Assembly: GCF_000620805.1 (NCBI RefSeq) | Contig: NZ_KK211187.1 | Coordinates: 2,729,389 to 2,793,388, forward strand | Source of the DNA: Exiguobacterium undae DSM 14481 | GTDB lineage: Bacteria > Bacillota > Bacilli > Exiguobacteriales > Exiguobacteriaceae | Reading direction: 5' to 3' | Length of the DNA: 64,000 nucleotides | Shown here: piece after piece, positions 33,409-41,868 of the stretch | Numbering within the stretch: position 1 is the first letter of the stretch | How the letters are laid out: each line of letters opens with the position of its first letter | The notes under the pieces: model-generated | The model's input: the letters and a program-made list of their open reading frames with translations, nothing else | Databases searched by the model: none | Told to the model about the DNA's origin: nothing | Made by a program: the position numbers and the translations under genes

Positions 33409-34704
33409 TTAAACAAACTTCTTCTCCGGCTCCATCCGTCGATCGATGATCCGGACTGCTTTTCCTTCTGAACGGGGAAGACCGTATGGCGGATGACAGA
33501 CCAGATTGACCGAAATCAGACATTCCGTTTTTATGGCGTGACAGACAGCTCGTTTGAGGTCTTCCGGGCTCGCTTCATGGTCTGCTTCAATATGCAGCTC
33601 CAATGCCTCAAGACCCCCGCGTTGAATCCGGTGAATTTGATAATGCGGACTGACACCTGTTTGTTGCAACAGGACCCGTTCGATTTCCGACGGGAAGACG
33701 TTGACGCCACGGATGATCAGCATATCGTCCGTTCTGCCTTTGACCCGTGACATCCGGGTGGTCGTCCGCCCGCATGCACACGGTTCTGTCGTCACGGATG
33801 CCAAATCACCGGTCCGATACCGGATGATTGGAAGCGCTTTCTTTTTTAAACTTGTAAAAACGAGTTCCCCGACTTGTCCTTCCGGCATCGGTTCCCCCGT
33901 CACGGGATCAATCACTTCTGTGATGAACAGATCGTCCATCAGGTGCAATCCGTCTTGTTCCTGACATTCCATCGCGACGCCCGGTCCCATGATTTCACTG
34001 AGACCATAGATGTCGAAGGCGCGAATGCCCCATTTTTCTTCGAGTGTCTGCCGCAATTCCTCCGACCACGGTTCGGCTCCGAAAATGCCGTAGCGGAGAC
34101 TGCTCGTTCGCGGATCAAGACCACGTTCTTCCATCCGTTCTGCGAGATGCATCATATAAGACGGCGTCCCGCAAATGCCGCGCGGCTGAAAATCTTCAAT
34201 CAAGGTAATCTGCCGATCCGTATTTCCTCCGGATACAGGAACGACCGCCATTCCGAGCTGTTCTGCCCCTGCATGCAATCCGAGTCCGCCTGTGAACAAT
34301 CCGTACCCGTAGGCATTGTGCAACAGGTCGGTGTTGTCCGCCCCGATCGCAATCAGACCACGCGCGACGGCAGTCGACCAGTCCGCAAGATCTTCTTCGG
34401 TATAACCGACGACAGTTGGTTTTCCGCTCGTACCGGATGAAGCATGAATCCGGGCTGCTGCTTGCGGGGGAACAGCGAACAATCCGAATGGATAATGTTC
34501 ACGCAGATCACTTTTCCGGGTGAACGGCAACTTTTGCAGATCCGTCAATGTCTCCAAGGAATCTGCATCGAGTCCGCGGTCCGCGAACTGTGTTCTGTAG
34601 AAGGGCACCTGCGCTGTCACATAACGTACGGTCTCGCGCAAACGTTCCAACTGTAAGCTTGTCCTGACTTCCGCCGTCATCGTTTCGAGAATCTTGTTAT
34701 ACAA
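33409..34704 (-). CDS. paaK: Phenylacetate-CoA ligase
   Basis: A 431-aa AMP-forming ligase that makes phenylacetyl-CoA from phenylacetate, CoA and ATP. The adenylation motifs HASSGTSGKPTVVGYTEEDL and YGLSEIMGPGVAMEC, YRTGDLASV and the C-terminal RVKGRTDDMLIIRGVNVFPSEIE are complete. The start is a TTG at 34704: the protein then opens YNKILETMTAEV, as usual for PaaK, and GAGGAGGTG lies 6 bases upstream; earlier in-frame codons have no RBS. First gene of the minus-strand paa operon. Confidence 0.94.
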   Translation of the reverse strand: MYNKILETMTAEVRTSLQLERLRETVRYVTAQVPFYRTQFADRGLDADSLETLTDLQKLPFTRKSDLREHYPFGLFAVPPQAAARIHASSGTSGKPTVVGYTEEDLADWSTAVARGLIAIGADNTDLLHNAYGYGLFTGGLGLHAGAEQLGMAVVPVSGGNTDRQITLIEDFQPRGICGTPSYMMHLAERMEERGLDPRTSSLRYGIFGAEPWSEELRQTLEEKWGIRAFDIYGLSEIMGPGVAMECQEQDGLHLMDDLFITEVIDPVTGEPMPEGQVGELVFTSLKKKALPIIRYRTGDLASVTTEPCACGRTTTRMSRVKGRTDDMLIIRGVNVFPSEIERVLLQQTGVSPHYQIHRIQRGGLEALELHIEADHEASPEDLKRAVCHAIKTECLISVNLVCHPPYGLPRSEGKAVRIIDRRMEPEKKFV

Positions 34705-34768
34705 ATTGCACCTCCTCGACTTTTCCAACACAATAAATAAACGTCCGTTTTGAAATGGTTATATCATA

Positions 34769-34797
34769 AACCTACGATACGTTCACATTATTGTCAA
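34769..34797 (-). promoter_or_regulatory. Promoter of the paa operon
   Basis: On minus, TTGACA (34792-34797) is 17 bases from TAGGTT (34769-34774), 65 bases before paaK. The -10 is weak, as in activated or repressed promoters. A PaaX site could not be defined by eye. Confidence 0.5.
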
Positions 34798-34971
34798 TCC
34801 TCCATTTTGTTAAAAGCTCCCAAATCAACTTTTTCTGACGCCGTTTAAATCAAAATCACCCGTAAAGGCGTTTCCTATAGAGAAAACGCAAAAATGATAT
34901 TTCTTTTTGGAAAATATTTCTGAAAATGTTTGCTCATTTCGTAACTGATTGATAAAATATCGTGTGACAAG

Positions 34972-35005
34972 TGTTATACTATTTTTGGTAAGACCAGCTG
35001 TGGTC
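34972..35005 (+). promoter_or_regulatory. Extended -10 promoter and palindrome before the thioesterase-PheDH operon
   Basis: TGTTATACT (34972-34980) is an extended -10. GACCA-GCTG-TGGTC at 34992-35005 is a perfect 5-4-5 palindrome just after the predicted start, a possible repressor site. No -35 is convincing. Confidence 0.45.
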
Positions 35006-35025
35006 GGAATCAAGGGGGAATCACG

Positions 35026-35421
35026 TTGAGAAATGGTTTGTCGCTTGGAGATACAGCCGTCGTTGAAGCAATTGTGACCGAAGAAATGTTCGCTCAGTTT
35101 GAAGGTGTGATCGTCCATCCGGCCTATTCAACCGTCTCGATGGTCTATCACATGGAATGGGCGGCCCGAAAACTAATCCTCCCTTACCTCGAAGAACAGG
35201 AAGAAGGAGTCGGTGGTGCCGTTTCCTTGAAGCACTTGGGGATGGCAACACTGGGATCAAATATCCGGATCGAAGCCACTGTCATCGAACTCACACCTGA
35301 CCGCGTCTTGGCAAAAGTCGAAGTCAGACACGGCGATCGTGTCATCGGTCTGGGTGAGGTGAAACAAATCATCTTAACGAAGCAGCTGATTCAGGAAAAG
35401 TTGACGCCGCGTGTTTTGTAA
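35026..35421 (+). CDS. Hotdog thioesterase, fluoroacetyl-CoA thioesterase (FlK)-like
   Basis: A 131-aa hotdog-fold protein of the FlK-like thioesterase group (HPAYSTVSMVYHMEWAARKLILPYLEEQEEGVGGAVSLKHLGMATLGSNIRIEATV). The start is TTG at 35026 with AAGGGGG 9 bases upstream. It opens the operon with phenylalanine dehydrogenase and the 2-oxoacid dehydrogenase genes and is divergent from paaK. By context it may hydrolyse an aryl- or acyl-CoA, such as phenylacetyl-CoA, to rescue CoA; that is inference, as FlK-like domains are diverse. Confidence 0.78.
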   Translation: MRNGLSLGDTAVVEAIVTEEMFAQFEGVIVHPAYSTVSMVYHMEWAARKLILPYLEEQEEGVGGAVSLKHLGMATLGSNIRIEATVIELTPDRVLAKVEVRHGDRVIGLGEVKQIILTKQLIQEKLTPRVL

Positions 35422-35430
35422 CTTTCTAAA

Positions 35431-35444
35431 TGAAAGCGCTTACT
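35431..35444 (+). promoter_or_regulatory. CcpA cre site before phenylalanine dehydrogenase gene
   Basis: TGAAAGCGCTTACT matches the catabolite response consensus TGWAARCGNTWNCA except the last base. It sits between the thioesterase stop and the RBS, so CcpA could block elongation or an internal promoter. Confidence 0.65.
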
Positions 35445-35466
35445 ATAAGTCAGGAGGATGTTTCTT

Positions 35467-36609
35467 ATGAATATGTTGAACCCGTCTACGAATCCCTCGC
35501 CTTCCATCATGGAAAAAATCTCCGGTCATGAACAGGTCGTTTTTTGCAACGATCCCGTGTCCGGTCTGCAAGCCATCATCGCCATTCATGATACGACGCT
35601 CGGTCCCGCCCTCGGCGGATGCCGGATGGCGCCGTATTCAACCGTCGACGAAGCACTGGATGATGTTTTACGCCTGTCGCGCGGCATGACGTATAAATGC
35701 GCCGCGGCTGACGTTGATTTTGGCGGCGGCAAAGCCGTCATCATCGGTGATCCTGCAACCGATAAGACGCCGGAACTCTTCCGGGCCTTCGGACGATTCG
35801 TCGATTCGCTTGGCGGTCGTTTCTATACCGGGACGGACATGGGAACGACGATGGACGATTTCGTCCATGCCAGTCGGGAAACCTCCCGGATCGTCGGCAT
35901 TCCGGAAGCCTTTGGCGGCAGCGGGGATTCGTCGATCCCGACAGCGGAAGGCGTCATCTATGGTCTGCGCGCAACCGTCGAAACCTTGTATGGATCAGAC
36001 GATTTAAGCCGGGCGAGTTACGCGGTCCAGGGTCTTGGAAAAGTCGGCTATAAAGTCGCAGAACAGCTGTTGGACGCAGGCGCCAACTTATACGTCTCCG
36101 ATCTCAATGAAGCGGTTCTGGCTATGCTCGTTGAACGGGCAGAACAAACGCCGGGGACAGTCCGGGTCATCGCCGCCCATGAAATCCATCTGACGGATGC
36201 GGATATTTTTGTTCCTTGTGCTTACGGGGGCGTCATCCAAGCAACGAATATCCACATGTTGCAATGTAAGGCCATCTGCGGATCTGCCAACAACCAGCTA
36301 GCAGTGGATGCGCTCGCACTCGAATTAAAGCAACGCGGCATTTTATATGCGCCGGACTACATCGTCAACGGCGGCGGATTGATTCAAGTCGCGGATGAAC
36401 TGTACGGGGCGAACCATGAACGGGTCTTGCTGAAAACCAAACACATCTACGATGCGGTTCTCGAAGTGTTCCACGAGTCCCATGCGGAATCGATCACGAC
36501 ACTTGAAGCGGCAGACCGGATGTGCACTAAACGCATTCAAATCCGGTCACGTCATAACAACATCTTTACAAATACGATCAAACCAAAATGGAACATCCGT
36601 AACGACTAA
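35467..36609 (+). CDS. pdh: Phenylalanine dehydrogenase
   Basis: A 380-aa NAD-dependent amino acid dehydrogenase that deaminates L-phenylalanine to phenylpyruvate. The text follows Bacillus/Lysinibacillus PheDH rather than leucine dehydrogenase: [42 protein letters not shown], and the C-terminal RPKW/KPKWNIR-type ending. Catalytic K77, K89 and D124 are present, with NAD motif GLGKVG at 189-194. ATG 35467 is 9 bases from AGGAGG; an ATG at 35458 overlaps it. Leucine or valine dehydrogenase is the alternative but less likely. It is followed by E1alpha with 14 bases between. Confidence 0.88.
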   Translation: MNMLNPSTNPSPSIMEKISGHEQVVFCNDPVSGLQAIIAIHDTTLGPALGGCRMAPYSTVDEALDDVLRLSRGMTYKCAAADVDFGGGKAVIIGDPATDKTPELFRAFGRFVDSLGGRFYTGTDMGTTMDDFVHASRETSRIVGIPEAFGGSGDSSIPTAEGVIYGLRATVETLYGSDDLSRASYAVQGLGKVGYKVAEQLLDAGANLYVSDLNEAVLAMLVERAEQTPGTVRVIAAHEIHLTDADIFVPCAYGGVIQATNIHMLQCKAICGSANNQLAVDALALELKQRGILYAPDYIVNGGGLIQVADELYGANHERVLLKTKHIYDAVLEVFHESHAESITTLEAADRMCTKRIQIRSRHNNIFTNTIKPKWNIRND

Positions 36610-36623
36610 TGGAGGTGACACCG

Positions 36624-37676
36624 ATGGAAACCCAATTTCCGATCCACCGTATCCTCGATGATGCGGGACAAGTGATCGATACATCTAAAACCGACTTACT
36701 GACCAATGAGCTCAGCCTCGCCCTGTTCACACATATGAACCGTATCCGGACGTTTGACCGCAAGGCGATCAACCTGCAACGTCAGGGACGGCTCGGGACT
36801 TATGCTCCATTTGAAGGGCAGGAAGCCGCACAGGTCGGCAGTGCCTATGCGCTGCATAACAAGGACTGGGTCTTCCCGACGTATCGTGATCACGGGGCGA
36901 CACTGACCTTTGGCGCTGACATGGTCCGGACGTTTTTGTACTGGAATGGACGTGTCGAAGGATGTGTCCCGACGGACGAGTTGCACATCTTCCCGCCGGC
37001 AGTACCGATTGCCACACAAATTCCCCATGCCGTTGGTGCAGCCTGGGCCGAAAAACGCAAAGGGACGAATCAAGTCGCCGTCGCTTATTTTGGAGACGGT
37101 GCGACCTCGGAAGGTGATTTCCATGAAGGGATGAACTTCGCGAGCGTTTTCCAGGCACCGGTCATTTTGTTTAATCAAAACAACGGGTATGCAATCTCGG
37201 TCCCGATTCAAAAACAGATGCATTCGGAAACGATTGCCCAAAAAGCGTTGGCCTACGGGATGCCGAGCGTCCGGATTGACGGCAACGATGTCTTTGCCGT
37301 GTACTTCACGATGCAAGAGGCACTTGAGCGGGCCCGGTCCGGCGGCGGTCCGACATTGATCGAAGCCGTCACATGGCGGTTCGGTGCGCATACGACGGCG
37401 GATGATCCGTCGAAATACCGCGATCAGGACCGGTCGCGTGATCGTGTCGATCCGCTCACCCGCTTGGAAGATTTCATGAAGGCACAAGGGTTTTACGAGG
37501 AACAGGAAATCGAAGCGATTCGAATCCGCCATCAAGAAGAGGTTGAGGCGGCCGTCAAAACGATGGAAGCCTTCCCTTCACCTGACGTCAACGATTTGTT
37601 TGACCATACGTTTGCGACACTACCGGACGATTTAATCCGTCAAAAAGCGGATTACCTGACAGCGAGGGGGAATTGA
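36624..37676 (+). CDS. 2-oxoacid dehydrogenase E1 alpha subunit
   Basis: A 350-aa thiamine-diphosphate enzyme subunit (PDH/BCKDH E1alpha). The ThDP/Mg motif GDGATSEGDFHEGMNFASVF...NQNNGYAIS and the phosphorylation-loop-like RFGAHTTADDPSKYRD are complete. With E1beta it decarboxylates a 2-oxoacid and acylates the E2 lipoyl group. It follows phenylalanine dehydrogenase in one operon, so phenylpyruvate is a plausible substrate; pyruvate or branched-chain oxoacids remain possible. Start 36624 is set by TGGAGGTGA 7 bases upstream. Confidence 0.9.
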   Translation: METQFPIHRILDDAGQVIDTSKTDLLTNELSLALFTHMNRIRTFDRKAINLQRQGRLGTYAPFEGQEAAQVGSAYALHNKDWVFPTYRDHGATLTFGADMVRTFLYWNGRVEGCVPTDELHIFPPAVPIATQIPHAVGAAWAEKRKGTNQVAVAYFGDGATSEGDFHEGMNFASVFQAPVILFNQNNGYAISVPIQKQMHSETIAQKALAYGMPSVRIDGNDVFAVYFTMQEALERARSGGGPTLIEAVTWRFGAHTTADDPSKYRDQDRSRDRVDPLTRLEDFMKAQGFYEEQEIEAIRIRHQEEVEAAVKTMEAFPSPDVNDLFDHTFATLPDDLIRQKADYLTARGN

Positions 37677-37677
37677 C

Positions 37678-38676
37678 ATGGCGACACCAATCAATCGACA
37701 AACGGAGATGACGCTTGTCCAGGCTGTCACCGATGCCTTACGGACAAAACTGACGACCGATGAGACGACACTCGTCTTAGGCGAAGATGTCGGAAAAAAC
37801 GGCGGGGTGTTCCGGGCAACAGACGGTCTACAGGAAGAATTCGGCGAAGATCGGATCATCGATACCCCCCTCAGTGAAGCGGGAATCGTCGGAACGTCAA
37901 TCGGTCTTGCGGTCAACGGGTTTAAACCGATCGTCGAAATTCAATTCCTCGGTTTCATCTATCCGGCCTACGAACAAATCATGACGCATGTCGCACGAAT
38001 CCGGATGCGGACGATGGGACGTTACGGTGTCCCGATGGTCATCCGGGCTCCTTACGGGGCAGGCATTCGGGCCCCAGAAATCCACTCGGACAGCACGGAA
38101 GCCCTCTTCACCTCGATGCCCGGCTTAAAGGTCGTCTGTCCGGCAACGCCTTACGACGCCAAAGGCTTATTGATTGCAGCGATTGAAGATCCGGACCCGG
38201 TCTTATTCCTCGAATCGATGCGCAGTTACCGCGCCTTTAAGGAACCGGTTCCGAGTGAGTCGTACACGGTTGAAATCGGAAAAGCCAAATGCGTCACGGA
38301 AGGTCAAGACGTGACACTCATCGCCTGGGGGGCGATGGTGCAGGTTGCCCAAAAAGCAGCGACCGAAGCAGCGACACGTGGTATCTCCTGTGAAGTGATT
38401 GATTTACGGACACTTTATCCGCTTGACCGGACGACGATTGCCGCCTCCGTCCAAAAAACAGGTCGGGCTGTCATCGTTCATGAAGCACAGGCAACGGGTG
38501 GACTCGGGAATGATTTGATTGCTTTAATCAATGATACTTCGTTCTTGTATTTACGGGCACCGATTGCCCGGGTCACCGGATTCGATGTGCCGGTTCCATT
38601 ATTCGCGCTCGAAGACCATTACATCCCGACGCCGACTCGTGTGCTTGAAGCGATCCAGCGTACGATCGATTTTTAA
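37678..38676 (+). CDS. 2-oxoacid dehydrogenase E1 beta subunit
   Basis: A 332-aa transketolase-like subunit (TLVQAVTDALRTKLTTDETTLVLGEDVGKNGGVFRATDGLQEEFGEDRIIDTPLSEAGIVGTSIG). It pairs with the preceding E1alpha to form the decarboxylase. Length and motifs (EIQFLGFIYPAYEQI, GAGIRAPEIHSDSTEALF) are standard. Its ATG begins one base after the E1alpha stop with GAGGGGG upstream, implying coupled translation. The substrate pocket cannot be judged without alignment to PDH and BCKDH structures. Confidence 0.92.
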   Translation: MATPINRQTEMTLVQAVTDALRTKLTTDETTLVLGEDVGKNGGVFRATDGLQEEFGEDRIIDTPLSEAGIVGTSIGLAVNGFKPIVEIQFLGFIYPAYEQIMTHVARIRMRTMGRYGVPMVIRAPYGAGIRAPEIHSDSTEALFTSMPGLKVVCPATPYDAKGLLIAAIEDPDPVLFLESMRSYRAFKEPVPSESYTVEIGKAKCVTEGQDVTLIAWGAMVQVAQKAATEAATRGISCEVIDLRTLYPLDRTTIAASVQKTGRAVIVHEAQATGGLGNDLIALINDTSFLYLRAPIARVTGFDVPVPLFALEDHYIPTPTRVLEAIQRTIDF

Positions 38677-38688
38677 GGAGTGAGCAGG

Positions 38689-39894
38689 ATGATTGAAGTG
38701 AAATTGCATGATGTGGGGGAAGGCATGACGGAAGGTGAAATCGCAAACTATCTGGTCCAGGTGGGCGATCGGGTCACGATTGACCAACCGGTCGTCGAAG
38801 TCTCGACTGACAAGATGGTCGCCGAACTGCCGGCTCCGGTGTCCGGTGTCGTCACGGATCTGTTAATTCCTGTCGGACAAACGGTTGGCGTCGGGACAGT
38901 CTTGTTATTGATCGAGGCAACGGAAGCACAACCGGCAGTCACCGTTAAACGAACGGTTGAACGGTCCGAGCAACCGCAACAACAACCAACCGTGACCGCC
39001 CTCCTGACGGAACGTCCAAAACGTGTGTTGGCGACACCTTACACCCGGAAAATTGCCCGCGATCTTGGCATCGATCTGGAACTAGTTCCGGCTGTCGATC
39101 CGTTCGGTCGTGTCACGGAAGAAGATGTACGTCGTTTCGTTGAAAGCGGAACGACTCCTGAGCCCGATCAGCGTCCAGTCGCGGTCGAGACACCATCTGC
39201 GCCGGTCGATACGATTCCGTTCCGGGGTATTCGTAAACAAATCGCCAAAAAGATGACCCAGTCACTCTTTACGATTCCGCATGTCACCCACTTTGAAGAA
39301 GTTGACATGACCCGTTTGCTGGCATTGCGCGAAGAATTGAAAGCTGCCGGGAAACCGATCAGCGTCAATGCTTTTTTCATCAAAGCCTTAATCGTCGCCT
39401 TACAAGACTTCCCGGTCTTCAACGCCAAGCTCGATGAAGCAAACGAACAGATTCTTTTGGAGCGGCAGTACCATATCGGTGTCGCGACTGAAACGGCCGA
39501 CGGATTGATCGTGCCGGTTGTCCGGGACGCCGACCAACTGACGATGCAACAATTGCATCAACAAGTCGCGGATCTGTCCACCCGCGCCAAGACCGGTGAT
39601 TTACGGGCAGCGGACCTCAAAGCGAGCACCTTCACGATGAGTAATGTCGGACCACTCGGCAGTACAGGCGCAACGCCGATCATCAATTATCCGGAAACGG
39701 CGTTGATTGCCTTCCACAAAACGAAAAAACGGGTCTGTGTCGACGACCAGGATCAAATCGTCATCCGTTCGATGATGAATCTGTCGATGTCCTTTGATCA
39801 TCGTGTGGCGGACGGCGCGACCGCCGTCGCCTTTACGAATCGGTTTGCCGGACTGATCGAACACCCCACTACTTTATTGATGGAGTTGATCTAA
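38689..39894 (+). CDS. 2-oxoacid dehydrogenase E2 acyltransferase
   Basis: A 401-aa dihydrolipoamide acyltransferase. One lipoyl domain (1-78) with K42 in STDKMVAELPAP; a linker; an E3/E1-binding domain at about 105-142 (LATPYTRKIARDLGIDLELV...DPFGRVTEEDVRRF); and a catalytic domain with H371 and D375 in SFDHRVADGATA. DKMV rather than DKAV around the lipoyl lysine fits branched-chain or other non-pyruvate complexes. Start 38689 has AAGGAG 8 bases upstream; GTG at 38680 overlaps it. Confidence 0.92.
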   Translation: MIEVKLHDVGEGMTEGEIANYLVQVGDRVTIDQPVVEVSTDKMVAELPAPVSGVVTDLLIPVGQTVGVGTVLLLIEATEAQPAVTVKRTVERSEQPQQQPTVTALLTERPKRVLATPYTRKIARDLGIDLELVPAVDPFGRVTEEDVRRFVESGTTPEPDQRPVAVETPSAPVDTIPFRGIRKQIAKKMTQSLFTIPHVTHFEEVDMTRLLALREELKAAGKPISVNAFFIKALIVALQDFPVFNAKLDEANEQILLERQYHIGVATETADGLIVPVVRDADQLTMQQLHQQVADLSTRAKTGDLRAADLKASTFTMSNVGPLGSTGATPIINYPETALIAFHKTKKRVCVDDQDQIVIRSMMNLSMSFDHRVADGATAVAFTNRFAGLIEHPTTLLMELI

Positions 39895-41295
39895 ATGGTT
39901 GTTGGTGAACTGACCCAAGAACGTGATCTGTTGATTCTCGGCGGCGGTCCGGCCGGTTACACGGCTGCGATCCGCGCCAGTCAATTGGGACGAAAAGTGA
40001 CCTTGATTGAACAAGCACAGCTCGGAGGGCTTTGTCTGAACAAAGGCTGTATCCCGTCCAAAGTGGTCGCACATGCGGCGGAAGTGAAACAACAAATGAA
40101 CCATTTGACGGCACTCGGTTTTTCGATCGAGCCGACGCATGACTTCAATCAATTGGTAAAGTACCGGGACGGGATCGTCCAACAGTTACGCACCGGCGTC
40201 GAAGCTTTATGCCAGGCAAACGCCATCGAATACATTCAAGGGACCGCCTCGTTCTTGGCGGACGATCGGATCGGCGTTGAACAGGGACATCAGTTCGACA
40301 CGTACCGGTTCAATGATGTCGTGATCGCAACCGGAAGCCACAGTCTTCAGCAGACGTCCCCTCTCATCTTAAATGCCGAACAACTCTACCAGCTGACCGA
40401 CTTGCCGGACCGGCTCGTCATCATCGGTCAGGACTATATCACGATTGAAGCAGCAATGAGTTTTCAGGCACTCGGCACACAAGTCACATTGATCGCCGAC
40501 GCGTTTCAGCTCGATCCGAGCCTCGACAAAGAACTGCGGCGGCTCTTTAAAAAACAAAAAATCCGACTCGTAACGGGCATCGTGACCGCCATCGAGACAA
40601 CGGATGAAGTGACGGTCACCGTCGTCAAAGAAGGACAGGAAACGACCTGGACCGCTCCATTTTTATTCCACTCGTTACCACGGATTCCAAACACGCTGGA
40701 GTTGGGTCTTGAACGCATCGGTGTGACGATGGCAGAAGACGGCACGATTCCCGTCGATCCGGTCGGACAAACGAGCCGGCCCCATATTTATGCGATTGGT
40801 GACGTTACACCCGGTCCGCCGCTGGCAATCCGGGCCATTCATGAAGCCAAACGAACCGCCGAACAGTTGGCAGGACAATCCCCTGATCCGACGATGCCCT
40901 ATTATCCAACGGTCATCCGCTCCCTTCCACCGATCGTCTCAATCGGATTGACGGAGCAAGCGGCGACGGATGCCGGTCATGCCGTCCGGGTTGGTCAATT
41001 CGCCTTAAATGCCAATGGCGCAACGACGATTGAAGCCGGCAGTGGATTTATCAAAGTCGTCACGGATGCCACGACGAGTCTGTTATTAGGTGTTCATATG
41101 ATCGGCGAAGGATCGATTGAACTCGCCGGCACCTTTGCTCAAGCGCTTGAAATGGCAGCCAAAGAAGAAGATGTCCGTTTCCCGGTCATGCCGCATCCAA
41201 GCCGGAATGAAGCCTGGACGGAAGCCATCGAATCTTTGGTTGGACAAGCTATCCACTTGTCCCCCCGGCAACAAGCTATCTTGACGAAGTCGTAA
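39895..41295 (+). CDS. Dihydrolipoyl dehydrogenase (E3)
   Basis: A 466-aa flavoprotein that reoxidises the E2 dihydrolipoyl group with NAD. FAD motif LLILGGGPAGYTAA at 12-25, redox disulfide C47/C52 in GGLCLNKGCIPSK, and catalytic H434-P...E439 near the end. YAIGDVTPGPPLAIRAIHEAK is the second FAD motif. GGLCLN in place of GGTCLN is a mild variant. Its ATG directly follows the E2 stop codon. As a dedicated E3, it makes this operon encode a whole complex. Confidence 0.93.
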   Translation: MVVGELTQERDLLILGGGPAGYTAAIRASQLGRKVTLIEQAQLGGLCLNKGCIPSKVVAHAAEVKQQMNHLTALGFSIEPTHDFNQLVKYRDGIVQQLRTGVEALCQANAIEYIQGTASFLADDRIGVEQGHQFDTYRFNDVVIATGSHSLQQTSPLILNAEQLYQLTDLPDRLVIIGQDYITIEAAMSFQALGTQVTLIADAFQLDPSLDKELRRLFKKQKIRLVTGIVTAIETTDEVTVTVVKEGQETTWTAPFLFHSLPRIPNTLELGLERIGVTMAEDGTIPVDPVGQTSRPHIYAIGDVTPGPPLAIRAIHEAKRTAEQLAGQSPDPTMPYYPTVIRSLPPIVSIGLTEQAATDAGHAVRVGQFALNANGATTIEAGSGFIKVVTDATTSLLLGVHMIGEGSIELAGTFAQALEMAAKEEDVRFPVMPHPSRNEAWTEAIESLVGQAIHLSPRQQAILTKS

Positions 41296-41300
41296 TCCAA

Positions 41301-41329
41301 AAACCGGTCAACTGAACAGTGACCGGTTT
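41301..41329 (+). terminator. Terminator after the PheDH-oxoacid dehydrogenase operon
   Basis: AAACCGGTCA and TGACCGGTTT form a 10-base stem around a 9-base loop; the T-tract after it is short (TTTGTTG). Confidence 0.7.
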
Positions 41330-41364
41330 GTTGTATGAATTTTTTAGTTGAAGGAGGGACAACG

Positions 41365-41868
41365 ATGGACTTGTACTTTACGATGCTGAACTGGAATGAT
41401 ACATCGTTCCCGATTGCTGCGACGACGGATGGACTGTGTTACGTCGGCGCCTTAAACGAACCGGCTGACCTGTTTCCCGACTGGGCCCGGAAACAGTTGC
41501 CGCGTGCGGATCTCATCGAAGACACCCGGATCATGCAACCGTATCAGGAACAGTTGATGGAATACTTAAACGGCACACGGACTCATTTTTCATTTCCGCT
41601 GCACTTGATCGGAACCCCTTTTCAACTGGAGGTCTGGAACGCCTTACGTCACGTGCCATATGGCGTGACGGCGACCTACTCGGATATCGCGGAACGGATC
41701 TACCGACCGAATGCAACACGCGCCGTCGGTACGGCAATCGGCAAAAATCGTGTCTTGATCGTCGTCCCCTGCCACCGGATCATCGGCAAAAAAGGGGATT
41801 TGACCGGCTACTGGGGTGGATTGAATATGAAACGGCAACTATTAGCATTGGAACAGTTAACCGGCTGA
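41365..41868 (+). CDS. ogt: Methylated-DNA-protein-cysteine methyltransferase
   Basis: A 167-aa suicide repair protein that removes methyl groups from O6-methylguanine. The acceptor cysteine is C136 in VVPCHRIIG, within the usual helix-turn-helix DNA-binding domain (LRHVPYGVTATYSDIAERIYRPNATRAVGTAIGKN). ATG 41365 follows GAAGGAGGGAC; an extension to 41335 overlaps the terminator. Its 3' end overlaps the convergent VOC gene by 12 bases, so the transcripts are antisense there. Confidence 0.95.
   Translation: MDLYFTMLNWNDTSFPIAATTDGLCYVGALNEPADLFPDWARKQLPRADLIEDTRIMQPYQEQLMEYLNGTRTHFSFPLHLIGTPFQLEVWNALRHVPYGVTATYSDIAERIYRPNATRAVGTAIGKNRVLIVVPCHRIIGKKGDLTGYWGGLNMKRQLLALEQLTG

Noticed and set aside
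34825-35118. 97-codon minus frame in the paaK-thioesterase gap
   Set aside because: It overlaps the thioesterase start and promoter, lacks an RBS, and has no conserved features.
36696-37535. 279-codon open frame antisense to E1alpha
   Set aside because: It is fully contained in a well-supported gene with intact ThDP motifs; no RBS and no recognisable protein features.
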